A stretch of 64,000 nt of DNA from Ambrosia x helenae (lineage: Eukaryota > Streptophyta > Magnoliopsida > Asterales > Asteraceae), in the NCBI GenBank assembly GCA_030844895.1, contig CM061226.1, positions 117,166,574 through 117,230,573 on the forward strand, written 5' to 3'. A program made the translations under genes and the position numbers. Each line of letters opens with the position of its first letter. The stretch's first letter is position 1. This document shows positions 23,447 through 35,786 of this stretch, in pieces. The notes beneath the pieces were generated by a model. The model was not told where the DNA came from, ran no database searches, and worked only from the letters and a program-made list of their open reading frames with translations.

Positions 23447-26400
23447 CATTTTTCTTTGGAGGCCACATAGTTCGATTCAAACGCACGCTTAGGAAATAGA
23501 TGAGGGTACTTAGCCTTCATCTGATCTTCTCGTTCCCATGTGAACTCCGGTCCACGATTAGAATTCCAACGAACCTTAACGATACGGATTTTACTCCGAC
23601 GAAGGCTACGAATCTTATAATCTAAGATTTCAACTGGTTCCTCCACAATACGTAAACGATCATCAACCCTGATTTCTTCGAGAGGAACTACGAGAGATTC
23701 GTCTGCCAAACACTTCTTAAGATTCGAGACATGGAAGACGTTATGCACGCCACTAAGCTCGGCTGGTAAGTCAAGTCTGTATGCCACCGGCCCAATACGT
23801 TCCAAGATGGGGAACGGTCCGACATAACGAGGGTTAAGTTTGCCGCGCTTCCCAAAGCGTATAACGCCCTTCCATGGAGATACCTTCAATAAAACCCTGT
23901 CGCCAACCTGGAACTCCAAAGGTTTGCGACGACGATCAGCGTAGCTCTTCTGACGATCACGAGCTGCCGCCATACGATTACGAATTTGTACGATCTTTTC
24001 GGAAGTTTCGTACACCATTTCTGGACCGGTGAGTTGGCTTTCGCCCACTTCGGCCCAACAAAGAGGGGACCGGCACTTCCGTCCATACAGAGCCTCGAAC
24101 GGTGCCGCCTTAATGCTGGAGTGGTAACTATTGTTGTAAGAGAACTCCACCAACGGTAGGTGAATCTCCCAACTCTTACCGAAATCGATGACGCATGCTC
24201 GAAGCATGTCTTCAAGCGTCTGAATCGTCCGCTCGCTCTGACCGTCAGTTTGCGGATGATATGCGGTGCTCATGTCCAGTTGAGTACCCAACGCTTTATG
24301 TAATTGTTTCCAGAAACGGGAGGCGAAACGAGGGTCACGGTCGGAGATGATAGAGACGGGCACCCCGTGCTTGGAAACCACTTCCTTAATATAGATACGA
24401 GACAACCGCTCCAGACTGTCGGTTTCCTTAATAGCGAGGAAATGTGCGGACTTTGTCAACCGGTCGACAATCACCCAGATCATGTCACAACCACTGGGCG
24501 ACTTCGGAAGTTTGGTCACAAAATCCATGGTAATCCGTTCCCATTTCCATTCAGGAATTTCAGGTTGTTGTAGAAGACCAGACGGCTTCTGGTACTCCAC
24601 CTTGACCTTAGCACAGGTCAGACATTTGCTGACATACGAAGCTATGTCAGCCTTCATATTGGGCCACCAATAGAGTATCTTTAAGTCCTGATACATCTTA
24701 TCGGAACCCGGATGAATAGAGTACCGGGATTTGTGAGCTTCGTCCAAGACAAGTCCCCGCAAACCCCCAAATAAAGGAACCCAAACGCGCTCGGCAAAGT
24801 AATGCAGGCCATCAGACCCAAGCTCAAGGTGTTTATCAGCACCGTGCATGGTTTCAGCTTTAAGGTTTTCCTCCTTCAAAGCTTCCAATTGAGCCGAACG
24901 AATTTGGTCAGGCAACGAAGAATGAATAGTGAGCTGTAAGGCTCGAACACGACGAGGTTTGACAGACTCCTTTCTGCTCAAGGCGTCTGCCACAACATTC
25001 GCCTTACCAGGATGGTACTTAATGGCGCAGTCATAGTCGTTCAGGAGTTCAACCCAACGTCGCTGCCGCATGTTCAATACCTTCTGGTCGAAGATATGCT
25101 GGAGACTCTTGTGATCGGTGTATACTTCGCACTTGGTACCGTACAAGTAGTGTCTCCAGATCTTCAACGCAAAGATCACCGCACCCAACTCTAAATCATG
25201 AGTGGTGTAGTTCTTTTCATGGACCTTAAGTTGGCGAGAGGCGTAGGCAATAACCTTCCCGCGTTGCATTAACACACAACCGAGACCACGAATGGAAGCG
25301 TCACAGTACACAACAAAATCATCTGTGCCCTCAGGTAAGGATAAGATGGGCGCAGAGCAAAGTTTAAGTTTCAGCATCTGAAATGCTGATTCCTGCGGTT
25401 CACCCCAGTCAAACTTTCGGTCTTTCTGGGTAAGAGTGGTGAGGGGTTGAGCGATCTTCGAAAATCCCTCAATGAAACGACGATAGTAACCCGCAAGGCC
25501 TAGGAATTTCCGCACCTCAGATGGCGTCTTTGGTGCTTCCCATTCCTTAATAGCTTCAATCTTTGCCGGATCGACATGAATTCCTAGTTCATTAACCACA
25601 TGCCCTAGGAATTGTACTTCACGTAACCAGAAATCACACTTTGAGAACTTAGCGTACAACTGCTCCCGTCTCAAAAGTTCCAAAACCAATCGTAAGTGTT
25701 CCTCATGATCCGTCTCGTTCTTAGAATAAACCAAAATGTCGTCGATAAACACGATAACGAATTTATCGAGATAGGGCTTGCCAACGCGGTTCATCAAGTC
25801 CATGAAAACGGCAGGTGCATTCGTAAGACCGAAGGGCATGACCAAAAACTCGAAGTGGCCATAACGTGTACGAAAAGCGGTCTTTGGAATGTCAGCTTCT
25901 TGTACCCGCAGTTGATGATACCCAGACCTCAGATCTATCTTGGAATAAAAACTGGAGCCTTGGAGCTGATCGAATAAATCATCAATTCGAGGAAGCGGGT
26001 AACGATTCTTGATGGTTACCTTGTTCAGTTCCCGATAGTCAATACACATACGAAGGCTCCCATCTTTCTTTTTGACAAATAGGATAGGAGCTCCCCACGG
26101 GGATGAACTAGGTCTAATGAACCCTTTTTCTAAAAACTCCTGCAGTTGGTTAGATAATTCTTGCATCTCGGGAGGTGCAAGGCGGTAAGGAGCTCGGGCA
26201 ATAGGCGCCGCGCCGGGCGCAAGATCAATGCTAAATTCAACCTGACGGTGAGGTGGAAGACCAGGCAAATCGTCGGGAAATACGTCGGGAAAATCACGAA
26301 CGACAGGAATGTCCTCGATCTTCTTCTCATCGTTAGATGAAACCGAAACAAGAGCTAAGATCGCGGAATACCCCTTACGTAAATACTTATACGCCTTCAT

Positions 26401-27866
26401 ACATGAAATGATGCTCAAGGGAACTCCACTTTTCTCGCCATGAACCAAAAGAATCTCTCCATCCGGGAGAGGGAGGCGAATGATTTTATCGAAGCAAACG
26501 ATCTCTGCGCGATATAAGGACAACCAATCCATACCCACTACAACGTCGAAACTACCCAATGACACCGACATGAGGTCGATAGGAAAAGATAACCCTGATA
26601 GTTCCAACTGGCATCCTTTAAGAATATGAGTCGCCTCAATATTCTTACCATCAGCCAGTTCTATAATATACTTGACCTTTAAGGGAGTCGGTACAATGTC
26701 TAACAGTCGGCTAAACTCAACAGATATAAAACTCTTGTCGGCACCCGAATCAAATAAAACGGAGGCATAACGATCACAAAGAAGAAACGTACCAGTAACA
26801 GTATCCGGATCCTGACGGGCCTCGCCCGACCCAATGACGAAGGCGCGCGCGTTCCTGCCGCCACCCCCGTTGCCCCTGTCATTCCTCCCAGCATTCCCTT
26901 GCTTCAGTTTGGGGCAGTCCTTCTTAAAGTGCCCTGTCTCCCCACAATTAAAACATCCCTGGTTACCCCTAGGTGCAGCAGTGGTAGTAGTAGTAGGGGC
27001 AACCACCTGTTGCTGAGTCTGAAGATTCACCCTACACGTCTGGGCCAGATGCCCGTTCTTCTTGCAACGGGTACAAAAACTACAATTCCCCACATGATGA
27101 TACCCACAACGATCACACCTGGGCAGCCTACCAGTATAACCACCCTGCTTTTGCCCAGAAGACGAACCCGTAGTCTCAAACTTCTTATGCTGCTGCTGCT
27201 GCTGAGGCTGCGCCGTACCCTTACCCGTGTTATCCCATTTCCTCTTGTTGCTGTCAGAGGTCTTCACCACAGTACCCTTAGGAGGCAAAAGACCCTCCTG
27301 AACCTTCTGTTTAGTCAACCTGTGAGCCAATCGAATGGTATCCCGAAGTGTAGTAGCATCATTAGCGGTCACCAACCCGCGAATCTCAGGCACCAACCCA
27401 CTGATGTAGAACTCAATAGCCTTATATTCAGGCGTCACCGAATCCGGGCACAAAAGTGCCAGCTCATGGTAGCGAGTGGTATACTCCTCTATCTCAGATC
27501 CCACCATCTGATGATTCCACAGCTCGTGCTCCAAACTCTTGATCTCATCCCTGGGACAGTACTCCATCTTCAAACGAAACACAAATTCGGTCCATGGCAA
27601 CGCATGGGCCTCCAGCAAACCAATAGTCTGAACAGTCGAATTCCACCAAGTCAAAGCACGTCCCTCAAACGTCCCCGAAGCATACTTCACACGAAACTCC
27701 TCAGGGCAGTTGCACATGGAGAAAGCAGACTCAACCTTCTCCAACCAACGGAGTAGTCCCACAGCCCCCTTAGTCCCACTGAAGTTATGGGGCTTGCAGT
27801 CCTGGAACATCTTATAAGTACAGTGGACTGGAGGAGGTGGAGGTGGTGGAGGAGGAAAAGCATCCC
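23446..27866 (-). CDS. Gypsy Gag-Pol polyprotein, main exon
   Basis: The frame is open from 27866; the first internal Met is at 27810 and gives 1454 residues. Numbered from that Met: Gag capsid region 1-170, zinc knuckles CTRCKKNGHLAQTC (246-259) and CFNCGETGHFKKDC (286-299), protease DSGA (354-357), RT with FIDD (688-691), RNase H with D837, E874, D899 and D942, integrase HHCC (H1026, H1033, C1063, C1066), catalytic D1096, D1157, E1193 (exact D35E spacing), and a C-terminal chromodomain that would direct integration to particular chromatin. There are no internal stops, so it is likely functional. It makes the capsid and enzymes for reverse transcription and insertion. The true N terminus is most likely in the upstream exon (27952-28126), joined by splicing. 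The long antisense frame at 26899-27756 is a shadow. Confidence 0.95.
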
Positions 27867-27951
27867 CTAACCAACAAAAAAAACAACATGGTCAGAAAAC
27901 GATCATCACACGTCAAAAGATAAGGAATGAGGGTAGGAGTAATTAAATTAC
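27867..27951 (-). other. Putative intron in gag
   Basis: On the minus strand it begins GTAATTTAATTACTCC and ends in a long T stretch then GGTTAG; 85 bp, U-rich, with a branch-point-like CTGAC. Removal joins a phase-1 exon end (one base, G) to GG of the next exon, giving Gly and keeping the frame into the Pro-rich stretch before MFQDC. Without splicing the upstream frame reads 104 residues and stops at 27812. Confidence 0.65.
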
Positions 27952-28126
27952 CACCATGGCCCTGGTGGGCGGCCTGCTGCGCAGCAATAGCAGCTGCCAC
28001 GTGCTCCTGGATCAGATTATTCAGCTCCGCCTGGGTCATGCTGATGTTGCCACGACCCCCATTACGTCCACCGCCATTCCGGCCACCAACACGACCACCA
28101 ACGCGACCGCCACGACGTCCTGCCAT
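27952..28126 (-). CDS. Gypsy Gag N-terminal exon
   Basis: Starts ATG at 28126; an Arg/Gly-rich N terminus (MAGRRGGRVGG ...) is followed by a predicted helix MTQAELNNLIQEHVAAAIAA. It would supply 58 residues plus one base to Gag-Pol through the 85-bp intron. The basic GR-rich start could bind RNA. If unspliced, it ends 27812 as a 104-residue protein with an unrelated tail. The full spliced product would be 1531 residues. The 628-bp leader between it and the 5' LTR holds no ORF of its own that I trust. Confidence 0.65.
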
Positions 28127-28734
28127 CTTCTGTCAAGATCAAAGACAAGACATCAGATTCCAGAACAGGTAACAAAGAATCATGAAGAAACCGTAAGTAA
28201 TAAAGTAAATCAAAGGATTGGATCCCATCATAGTCATTAGATCAAACACAGAGTCCACCAGGATTTCCATGCATCTCAACTGATTATTTCGTGTGCACCC
28301 GAAATGATAAGTCGCTCTACATGGTCCCCGAGGCGTGCTCCTAGCCTGACCTTCAAACCACCAGGCACCCATGTTCAAAATATAAACAGCAAGTACAAGT
28401 GTGTGATAATGTGTGCAAGCAAGTGTGTCCGTTGGAGTATAGAAATGGGAGATGTCCGAATCTTGGACAAATCTCCGCAGGATGCCGAAGCCACTCCAAC
28501 GTACGCCACCGCCATGCAAAGGTAGTAAGGATCCTCGTTTCCAGCACGAAGTTGAAGTACAAGATAGGAGATAAGAGTAATAGATAGGTGATGTAAGCAT
28601 AATTAATAATAACGAATGTAATACGAACACCCCGGCAAATTCCCGTATGACATGACTTATATGAATGTGACCGTCTAGTGTGTGCGACTCGGCTATAGAC
28701 TTGACTCAACATGCAGTCCTAGTTCACTATAACC

Positions 28735-28753
28735 ATTGGCTCTGATACCAATC
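28735..28753 (-). promoter_or_regulatory. Primer-binding site
   Basis: The minus strand reads TGGTATCAGAGCCAATGG three bases after the 5' LTR, complementary to the 3' end of plant initiator tRNA-Met. Confidence 0.9.
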
Positions 28754-31592
28754 TGTCACACCCTCAAATTCCACGTGCGGGGTTTTACCGTGAGGCGCAT
28801 GACAAACCAGGATCTAAGTCAACGGTCACAATAAACGACACTATATGATACGTAAAATGAAATAAACAACCATCAAGTTTTCATAAATCCATTCACTGCG
28901 GAAGCGTAACTTTTATTACAACCCAAAATGTAAAAGTACGTAAGTCTGAAAAAGATATGACAATGCATATGAAACCTAGACGCCGTGTGACTCCGTGCGC
29001 CTATGATAAGCTGCTACCTCAACGACCTGAGACAAACATGCTAAAAACGTCAGCAAATAATGCCGGTGAGTTCACATGTTTTATATTAAATGTTTAAAGT
29101 AATAAAAGCCATCATGTTATCACTATATCAGAAGTAATAGCGTTAGCTAGACGCATGAGTTATACTACTACGACCGGAAACCATTACAGACAACGAAATA
29201 TGATTTTGCCCGAAATGATTTAGCGTATGACCGAGACAATATGCACCCGTCCGGCTCCCAGCCGACGAGTGGGGTCTGTCAATCCCAATAGATCTATCCA
29301 CATTTCCCCCGTTATGCTATCCAGCATATTCATGGTTTCCCCGGGACTTTACGTATCGTATAGTATGTAAATGAATCAACCACTAGCATAACATGATAAT
29401 TTATGTAATAAGTATAAGCATGTGTCTCCCCCAAAATGTAAAGCGTAAGGCGGGGCCGTGAAACTCACCTGATGCTGCTCTTTGCACTATGACAAGTAAA
29501 CCTGCTCAATAGACGGCCCCTAATACCGGTGACCTATCATGACGAGCATATAAGGTGTTAGACTAACAACCCGTAGGTTGATTAGTCCCTAGTAGTCCAG
29601 ACCATAACCGTGTACATATGCAATGATGTTTCAACGTTTAACCGACCGTACCAGACAAGGCCCGACATCCCATTGGTGACCCGGCATCTCATGTGTTAGA
29701 CAATACAAGACATCATGCCACATATGTAGTTAAACACTTAATACGCGTAATAGTTCACCTAGTCTAGCATAATGTCCAATTAACGCGTAAACAGGTCCGA
29801 ACACGTATTACTAAGTCGTTGGGTGTATCCCGGGGTTCCTATCATGTTTCTAGGCGTCAAATCATGTTCCGGGATGTTAAAATACACATACAGCAGCAGT
29901 ACACGCGATTAGGAAGCAAACTAGCATTTAGGAAAGTCAACATGTGATTAGGGATGGTCAACAGGCGATTACAAGGGCTAATCGCCCCTTAGGATAGGCG
30001 ATTAGGGCTATTCATGTGCATTATAGGCGATTATGGTCATAAGGCATGCAACTCAAGGCTTAACTAGTGATTAGGATCACAATCGCATGGAATGGAGGCA
30101 ATTATGACTCCAATCGCCTATATATACGCGATTAGGCTTCCCATTCAGGCGATTAGGCCCCTGATCGCCTATAACATAGGCGATTAGGATGCCCAATCGC
30201 CTATAGTGCAGCTGATGTGGTTTTTCGCGCGTTTAACCCTCCAAATTGGATCCGAAACGTGTAAAAACACCCAATAATCATCCTAACACATTAACAAACA
30301 TATTTCAAGCAAAACCCCTAAGTTTTCATCATTATAACAGTTCCGAATGCGAGCGTTTTCCTAAAATGGCAACTTAGCATGTAAACATCACATCAACATG
30401 CAAGAACTTGCCCTAAATAGCAAATATCCAGATTAAATCACATAACCACGTTGTCCGATAGCATCCTACTGTTCTAGCATCATCCTACAACAAACCCTAA
30501 CATCACACAATCAACAACATACCTCATATCATCCTTAATCATCCAAAATCCTTCAAATGGGTCAAGACATCAAGTATCAACAATACACAACCAAAACCAT
30601 TCAAACTCCTAGGACATCATCATACTAACTTGTAACATCAATAAACATCATAATAACACAAGAACAACCATGATTCAATCCTAAAAATCCTATCTTTAAA
30701 CACATATAACACATATAATACATGTAGAGGTGTGGGTTTGTTTAAAAACGGTTTTAAATGGATTTTCAAAGATAAAAACATTTATAAGCCAGGTCTGGAC
30801 GTTTAGGGAGTAAAACATAATCAAATAAAGGTTTGGGTTTGAAGAACACACCTTGTAATCAAGAGGTGATGATGGAATAAGCTTGAAAATGGTGGTTTTG
30901 ATGCAAAAAAACGAGTTCCAGAGGGTGTTTGTGCGTTGGGTTATGTTATGGGACGGCTAGGGTTGCACAAATGATGTTTTGGAGGTCAAGGGTGGTATTT
31001 ATAGGCGTTTCTAGTCGTTTGGGGCAATTCAGGCGATTATGCAGCTCTTCATGCGATTGGGACTGCTAATCGCATGAACTTTCATGCGAGTAGCCTCCTA
31101 CTCGCTTTAAGCTTCCCTCCAATCGCCCCTATATTGGCGATTAGGCTATTCCCCATAAGCCTAATCGCCTGTAACCTCTGTATTCGTGTGTTTTGCGCGT
31201 TAAACCCCGTTTTAACATATGTTAACACATATTCACATACCGGCAAGCCACATAATGATTGTAAACATATAATGCATGATAAATAACACATTCCCGCCCG
31301 ATCACCAATTCCCGGGACTCGAGACTTGCGTGGGTGCGTTAAACCCGGCGATTCCACGAATCACCGATTCTTGTACTCATGGTTATGGACCGACACCCAA
31401 TGGTTTCTCGAACCATTGTAACGACTCCCGATGATTCCCGAATCATCAGTACGACTTAATTGACCCCAGTTAAGTATGATATTAAGTAGTTATTTAAAAT
31501 GTTTTCGTTGAGATAGACTCGTATGCATGTAAAGTATGAAACGCATGTATGTAAAGTATAAAAGTATTGACCTGAATATGCCGGGTGTCACA
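28754..31592 (-). mobile_element. 5' LTR of the intact Gypsy element
   Basis: 2839 bp, same length as the 3' LTR. Differences seen by eye are at about nine positions (for example near 28791, 29088, 29376, 29685, 30104, 30246-30247, 30934 and 31287). Confidence 0.95.
30994..31003 (-). promoter_or_regulatory. LTR TATA box
   Basis: TATAAATACC on the minus strand, 590 bp from the LTR 5' end. Same box at 22710-22719 and, in the other element, 16379-16388. Confidence 0.6.
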
Positions 31593-31950
31593 CCTTGTTC
31601 CTCCTCTGAAGAATTAGAGAAAGATTTCTAAACAGGCTAAAAGCGGAGAGGCAAACAACTTCACCACCATCGCCTCAAGATCTACACAAAAACCACCGCA
31701 ACCGACTCCTACAGCATCACTGTCACTAACAACATCCAAAATGCTATCAAATCGGAAAGACCGAAACAGAGAGAGAATAATCGGTAGGATGTGAGGGTTT
31801 GAGGTGCACAGAGAAAGAATCCTTACCAATGATCGGAGAAAGAGGGCTTGGTTTGATGAAGAAGAAATCACGGCAATCTTCTTCTTCTTCAGATGAGAGA
31901 GAGCGACTGAGAGAGAATAAGGAGAAGGAAGAGAGCGATTGTTTTGGTTT
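31593..31950 (-). pseudogene. Probable host gene 5' part (exon 1 UTR, intron, exon 2 start)
   Basis: Minus strand: CT-rich leader-like sequence from about 31950 with a GAAGAAGAAGAAG stretch, donor ATTG|GTAAGG at 31827/31826, about 219 bp of intron-like sequence, acceptor TTCTTCAG (31606-31607), then 13 bases of exon ending at the Gypsy target site. The exon continues at 20464. Promoter, start codon and product are not resolved. Confidence 0.4.
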
Positions 31951-33664
31951 AGGGTATTGATTGGGTAGGTTAATGATATTAGGAAAGTATTAATTGACCA
32001 ATTTTGACCATATTTATGTATTATACTCTAATTTTTATTTTTTAAAAATGAAAAATTTTATAAATTCTCACAATGAGACACTTGGCATTAGTTGATTGGT
32101 TATGTAATTGGAGGATGAATGTGGGAGTGCCAAGTGTTGTAACACCCCAACCGATGGCGGAAACATCGGGATGTCACGTATTGATGATTGTTCAGTAGCT
32201 CATGGTGAATAATAAATTTCATTAAATAATTTAAATGAATTACATACAATTTTTCTAGAATTTGTACATCAAATTGAATAAAACTATACACATATCTTCA
32301 AGCATCAATTCATATCTTCAAGCAAATAGAACCTGAAACATGTTAAGTTGAAAAGGTTTTGGGTCAACAAAAAGTTGGTGAGAATTACATAGGTTTTTGA
32401 TGATTGAATAAAAATGTTGTGCAATTCATGTGTCATGTCAATCTAGTCCATATGTGAGAACATACTAGAAATAAATCGAGTGCATAATCAACCCTGATGA
32501 CTGTTATAATATGATACATACCATACGCTCATGGTCCAATTGAATATGTTATACGATAACAAACACCCACGCTACCTTTGTAGGAGGCACGTATCCGGGT
32601 GGGATTGTCAGTCCAATAGATCTATCAATGTTTACCGCCGGCTTGTACGGAGTTAATGATTATGCTAGAATGGTGCTTACTCTAATCATGCTCAAGACAT
32701 AATGCAACATAGAAAACACATAGACACATTGATGATTGAATTGCATAAATGATGTTGTAACATGTTTCACCCCAAAAATGGTGATAAATAGAAAAGGGGC
32801 TATGTAAAACTCACCTTGGTAAAATGTTATATCTGTTGAGAAATTTGGATAATTGTGTTGCCCAAATATATCAAGTATCACCCTATAATGAGGTAATAAA
32901 TATGTCTAAGTCTATCAAATCTACAAATGTATAAGTTTCTAGGGCTTCGAATTGAGGATAAATGCTTGTTTGATTAATATTAAAAATATTCGCCAATTGA
33001 GAGAAATTTAGTAAATAAATAACCAAAAATCTTTTTATGAAATTTAAATTTAAGATGGTCATAATAATGTGTTTAAAGTATAAAAAATAATTTTTATAAA
33101 ATTATTTTCGTTAAAATAGATTATTAAATCTATTTATTACAAATTGTCAAACCTTAACTTTAATAATTAAAAATTACTAAAATTAAAGAATTTTAAGTTT
33201 AAAATTTATATTTCTGTTCTAAATATTCAGAAATAATTTGTATAAATTTTTGGTGCAAAAATACTAAAAATTGGATTTATTATGATTTAATTATGATTAA
33301 AACTAACAAAAATTGATTAAAAATATAAAACAAAATGATTTTTCTGAATTAAAAATCATTTCAGTAAAGTTTAACATTGTACAAACATAGGATAATTTTT
33401 GTAGAAATTTATAAAATTGTTTTGATATTTTAATGGATTTTTATAAATATAATAGTATAAAATTGATTTAATTATTATAAATATTAAATCAATTAATTTT
33501 AGAAAACTAAAAATTGTAGGTGGAACATTTATATCAGATTAACTAAAAGTAATTTTTTTAGAATTTATAAAAGGATTTTAATAATTAAAAACGAATTTAT
33601 AAAATTATATATAATTATTTGATTTTAAAAAGAATTAATGAAAAAAAATGTCAAAAAGAATGCC

Positions 33665-33745
33665 ACTGCCGGGACTCGAACCCGGGTGGCCTAGGAATAA
33701 AGCAACAGTCACAACCACTTGGTCCAGACCAGTGGTTGTGATTAT
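33665..33745 (-). other. tRNA-like module, LTR sense strand
   Basis: B box GGTTCGAGTCC (33672-33682, minus strand), an upstream A-box-like CTGGACCAAGTGG, and T-rich sequence after. The outer ends pair partly (TGCCACTGCC side), but there is no complete cloverleaf. Confidence 0.45.
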
Positions 33746-34356
33746 TCTTGTTTGATTAAAAATAAATATAAAGAGCTAAATCAAGTTTATCCCCAATTTG
33801 AAAGCATACGAGCCCTAGATCTTCAATTGATCTAATCACACAACATTAACCCAATTAATCATAGGGTTAATGTTGTGTATCAACCGATTAATGAAACCCA
33901 CGAGAAAAATCACACTTACAAGAATGATACGAATACGAATTGGTCGGTCAAAGCCCAAGTCAAAACGCGATAAAATTCAAGAATAATAATGAAATAAAGA
34001 GGAAATTGAGAGTGTGTGTGAGTTTTTCGGCTCTTTTAGGGTCTCAGGGATGGTTCAATTTATACTAACACCTACGGGTCTAACGAATTGGAAGGTTGAC
34101 CAAGATTTAAAATATAAACGCGTGATTTGTCTTAATCGAGTATGTTTTTGACCGCGTTAATATGTTTAATACGCGTATTATTGTGTCAATATCATCATAC
34201 GATCCAATTACTCAGTTCCTACCAAATTTATGTTCAATTTAAAGTCAATCAAGGAGAAAATGGAGGGATTTGTGGGTCTGTCCTCAGCAGCGAGTAGCAG
34301 CAGCAGTGAAAAGGAAGCATTTTATACGATTTGAATTAGGACCAAAACAAAATACA

Positions 34357-34450
34357 AGAGTAGCTCAGCTGGTCATTTGATGTTATGTTAAAAGGGATTG
34401 GGCCGGCTAGACTCGGGTTCGAGCCACAGCAGGAACCACCCTTTTTTTTT
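34357..34450 (+). other. tRNA-like module, LTR antisense strand
   Basis: A perfect A box TAGCTCAGCTGG (34361-34372), B box GGTTCGAGCC (34416-34425) and a run of nine T (about 34442). The strongest pol III-like unit in the window. Confidence 0.5.
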
Positions 34451-34584
34451 GTTTTAACAGCGAAGGAGGGGGGTGGGGAGCTAATGGGCCGGTGGGTCTA
34501 ATGGGTCTGGGTGGGCCTGACAAGGGTGAAAGGAGATGGACCGTTTATTTTTTTTTTTTTGGGCTGCTGTTAGTTTGATTCAAC

Positions 34585-34603
34585 ATATTATTATTATGTA
34601 TTA

Positions 34604-34658
<55 letters not shown>

Positions 34659-34670
34659 TACATATATATA
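34585..34670. repeat. (ATT)n and (TA)n microsatellite
   Basis: Long ATT run followed directly by TA repeats. Confidence 0.95.
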
Positions 34671-35505
34671 AATTGTGTGTAAGGGGTAGTGTATGAAATA
34701 AGAATTTGGGGGAAAATTTTTGCGATGTTACAAGTGTCCTCATGGACTTTAGTTTATTAGATGTATAGAAGTTCAACTTTGGTCATGTTAGGTATACATT
34801 TTTTGTTTTTTTCCCCATTTGCTATAGTGAGTATAAACTGCAAAGAGGTGTTCAAACAAATTGTTATTAAGATTGTCAGAAGAGTTTCACGAAATCGGAT
34901 AGCGATTATGGTATGTTATTCTAATACTATATATTTGCTATGTTTATTGTTTTAACGTTAATCATCATTTAAAGTCTTCAAAAATCTCCTCAGTGAAACA
35001 GCAGACGTGCTCCTAATTTTATGCACGTCGAGTGTCTTTAAGAGGTTGGGCATGACTTTCATCACGTTTCGGCGTGACAAATGTTACGATCAAGCTCAAC
35101 TTTACGTTAGTTTTTTTAATTGCAATGGTTTTTATTTTAGAGTAATTTTTTTAGTGTAATGTTTTTATTTTTTAGTGTAACATTTTTTTAATGTAATGTT
35201 GTTTAGTGCAATGTATTTTTTTATTTAATGTAATGTTTTAAAAAATGTTATGTAAAATATTTATGTTTTATATTTATTAATTTTATAAAAAATGACCCGC
35301 TTACCTTGAGCCACAACGGGATTAAGTGAGCAGGTTTTAGTCGCGAGCCAGTGACACATGGGCGCCTACTTAGCACAATATTAGAGGATAAAGTTGTGAC
35401 TTACCTCTAGCCACAACACATAGTCTTAGAAGCTCAACTTTGAAGAGTGAGTCTCCATTCTGTACCATTAAATAAAACAGTCAAGAATCAAGGACTTCGA
35501 CTTAT

Positions 35506-35786
35506 GGGCTGTTTGGTTGATTAAGTGTTGAATCATTAAAAAGTCTGAATGGTTAAGTGCTGAATTATTAAGTGTTGTTCCGTTGAACCTCTAAATGGTT
35601 AGTCTTGTCCCACATTGGTAGAGGAAGTAAAAATGGATTCATTCATTGCTTGATGGTTCAACAACATCCCAAATTTTAATGGTCCAGCCTTAACCATTCC
35701 ATTCAGATGCTGAAACAAACGCGCTAAATGAGCTGAATGTTGAATCATTAAGCGCTGAATGATTCAGAGCTTTACCAAACAACACC
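35506..35786. mobile_element. MITE-like element
   Basis: Imperfect terminal inverted repeats GGGCTGTTTGGT and ACCAAACAACACC, 281 bp, with repeated GAATCATT/AATGATTC-type motifs. Target duplication unclear. Second copy at 46976-47256. Confidence 0.55.

Larger units (their letters stand above)
20465..31597 (-). mobile_element. Full-length Tekay-like Ty3/Gypsy retrotransposon with TSD
   Basis: Element 20470-31592 (11123 bp), flanked by CCTTG at 20465-20469 and 31593-31597. On the minus strand: 5' LTR 28754-31592, PBS, leader, gag-pol 28126-23446 with a probable 85-bp intron, doubled polypurine module, and 3' LTR 20470-23308. Both LTRs are 2839 bp and differ at only about nine bases seen by eye, so the insertion is young. 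All catalytic motifs are present, so it may be active. Confidence 0.95.
32133..34737 (-). mobile_element. Solo LTR with 5-bp TSD
   Basis: LTR 32138-34732 (2595 bp) flanked by AGTGT at 32133-32137 and 34733-34737. On the minus strand it starts TGTAACATCGC and ends CGGTTGGGGTGTTACA. No internal region, so it was left by LTR-LTR recombination. It contains an antisense tRNA-like module (34357-34450) and a sense one (33665-33745), matching the layout of 3105-5113. Confidence 0.9.

Noticed and set aside
26899..27756. 285-codon plus-strand ORF
   Set aside because: It is antisense to Gypsy gag with biased composition (Leu/Arg/Thr-rich mirror of the gag codons); a shadow frame.
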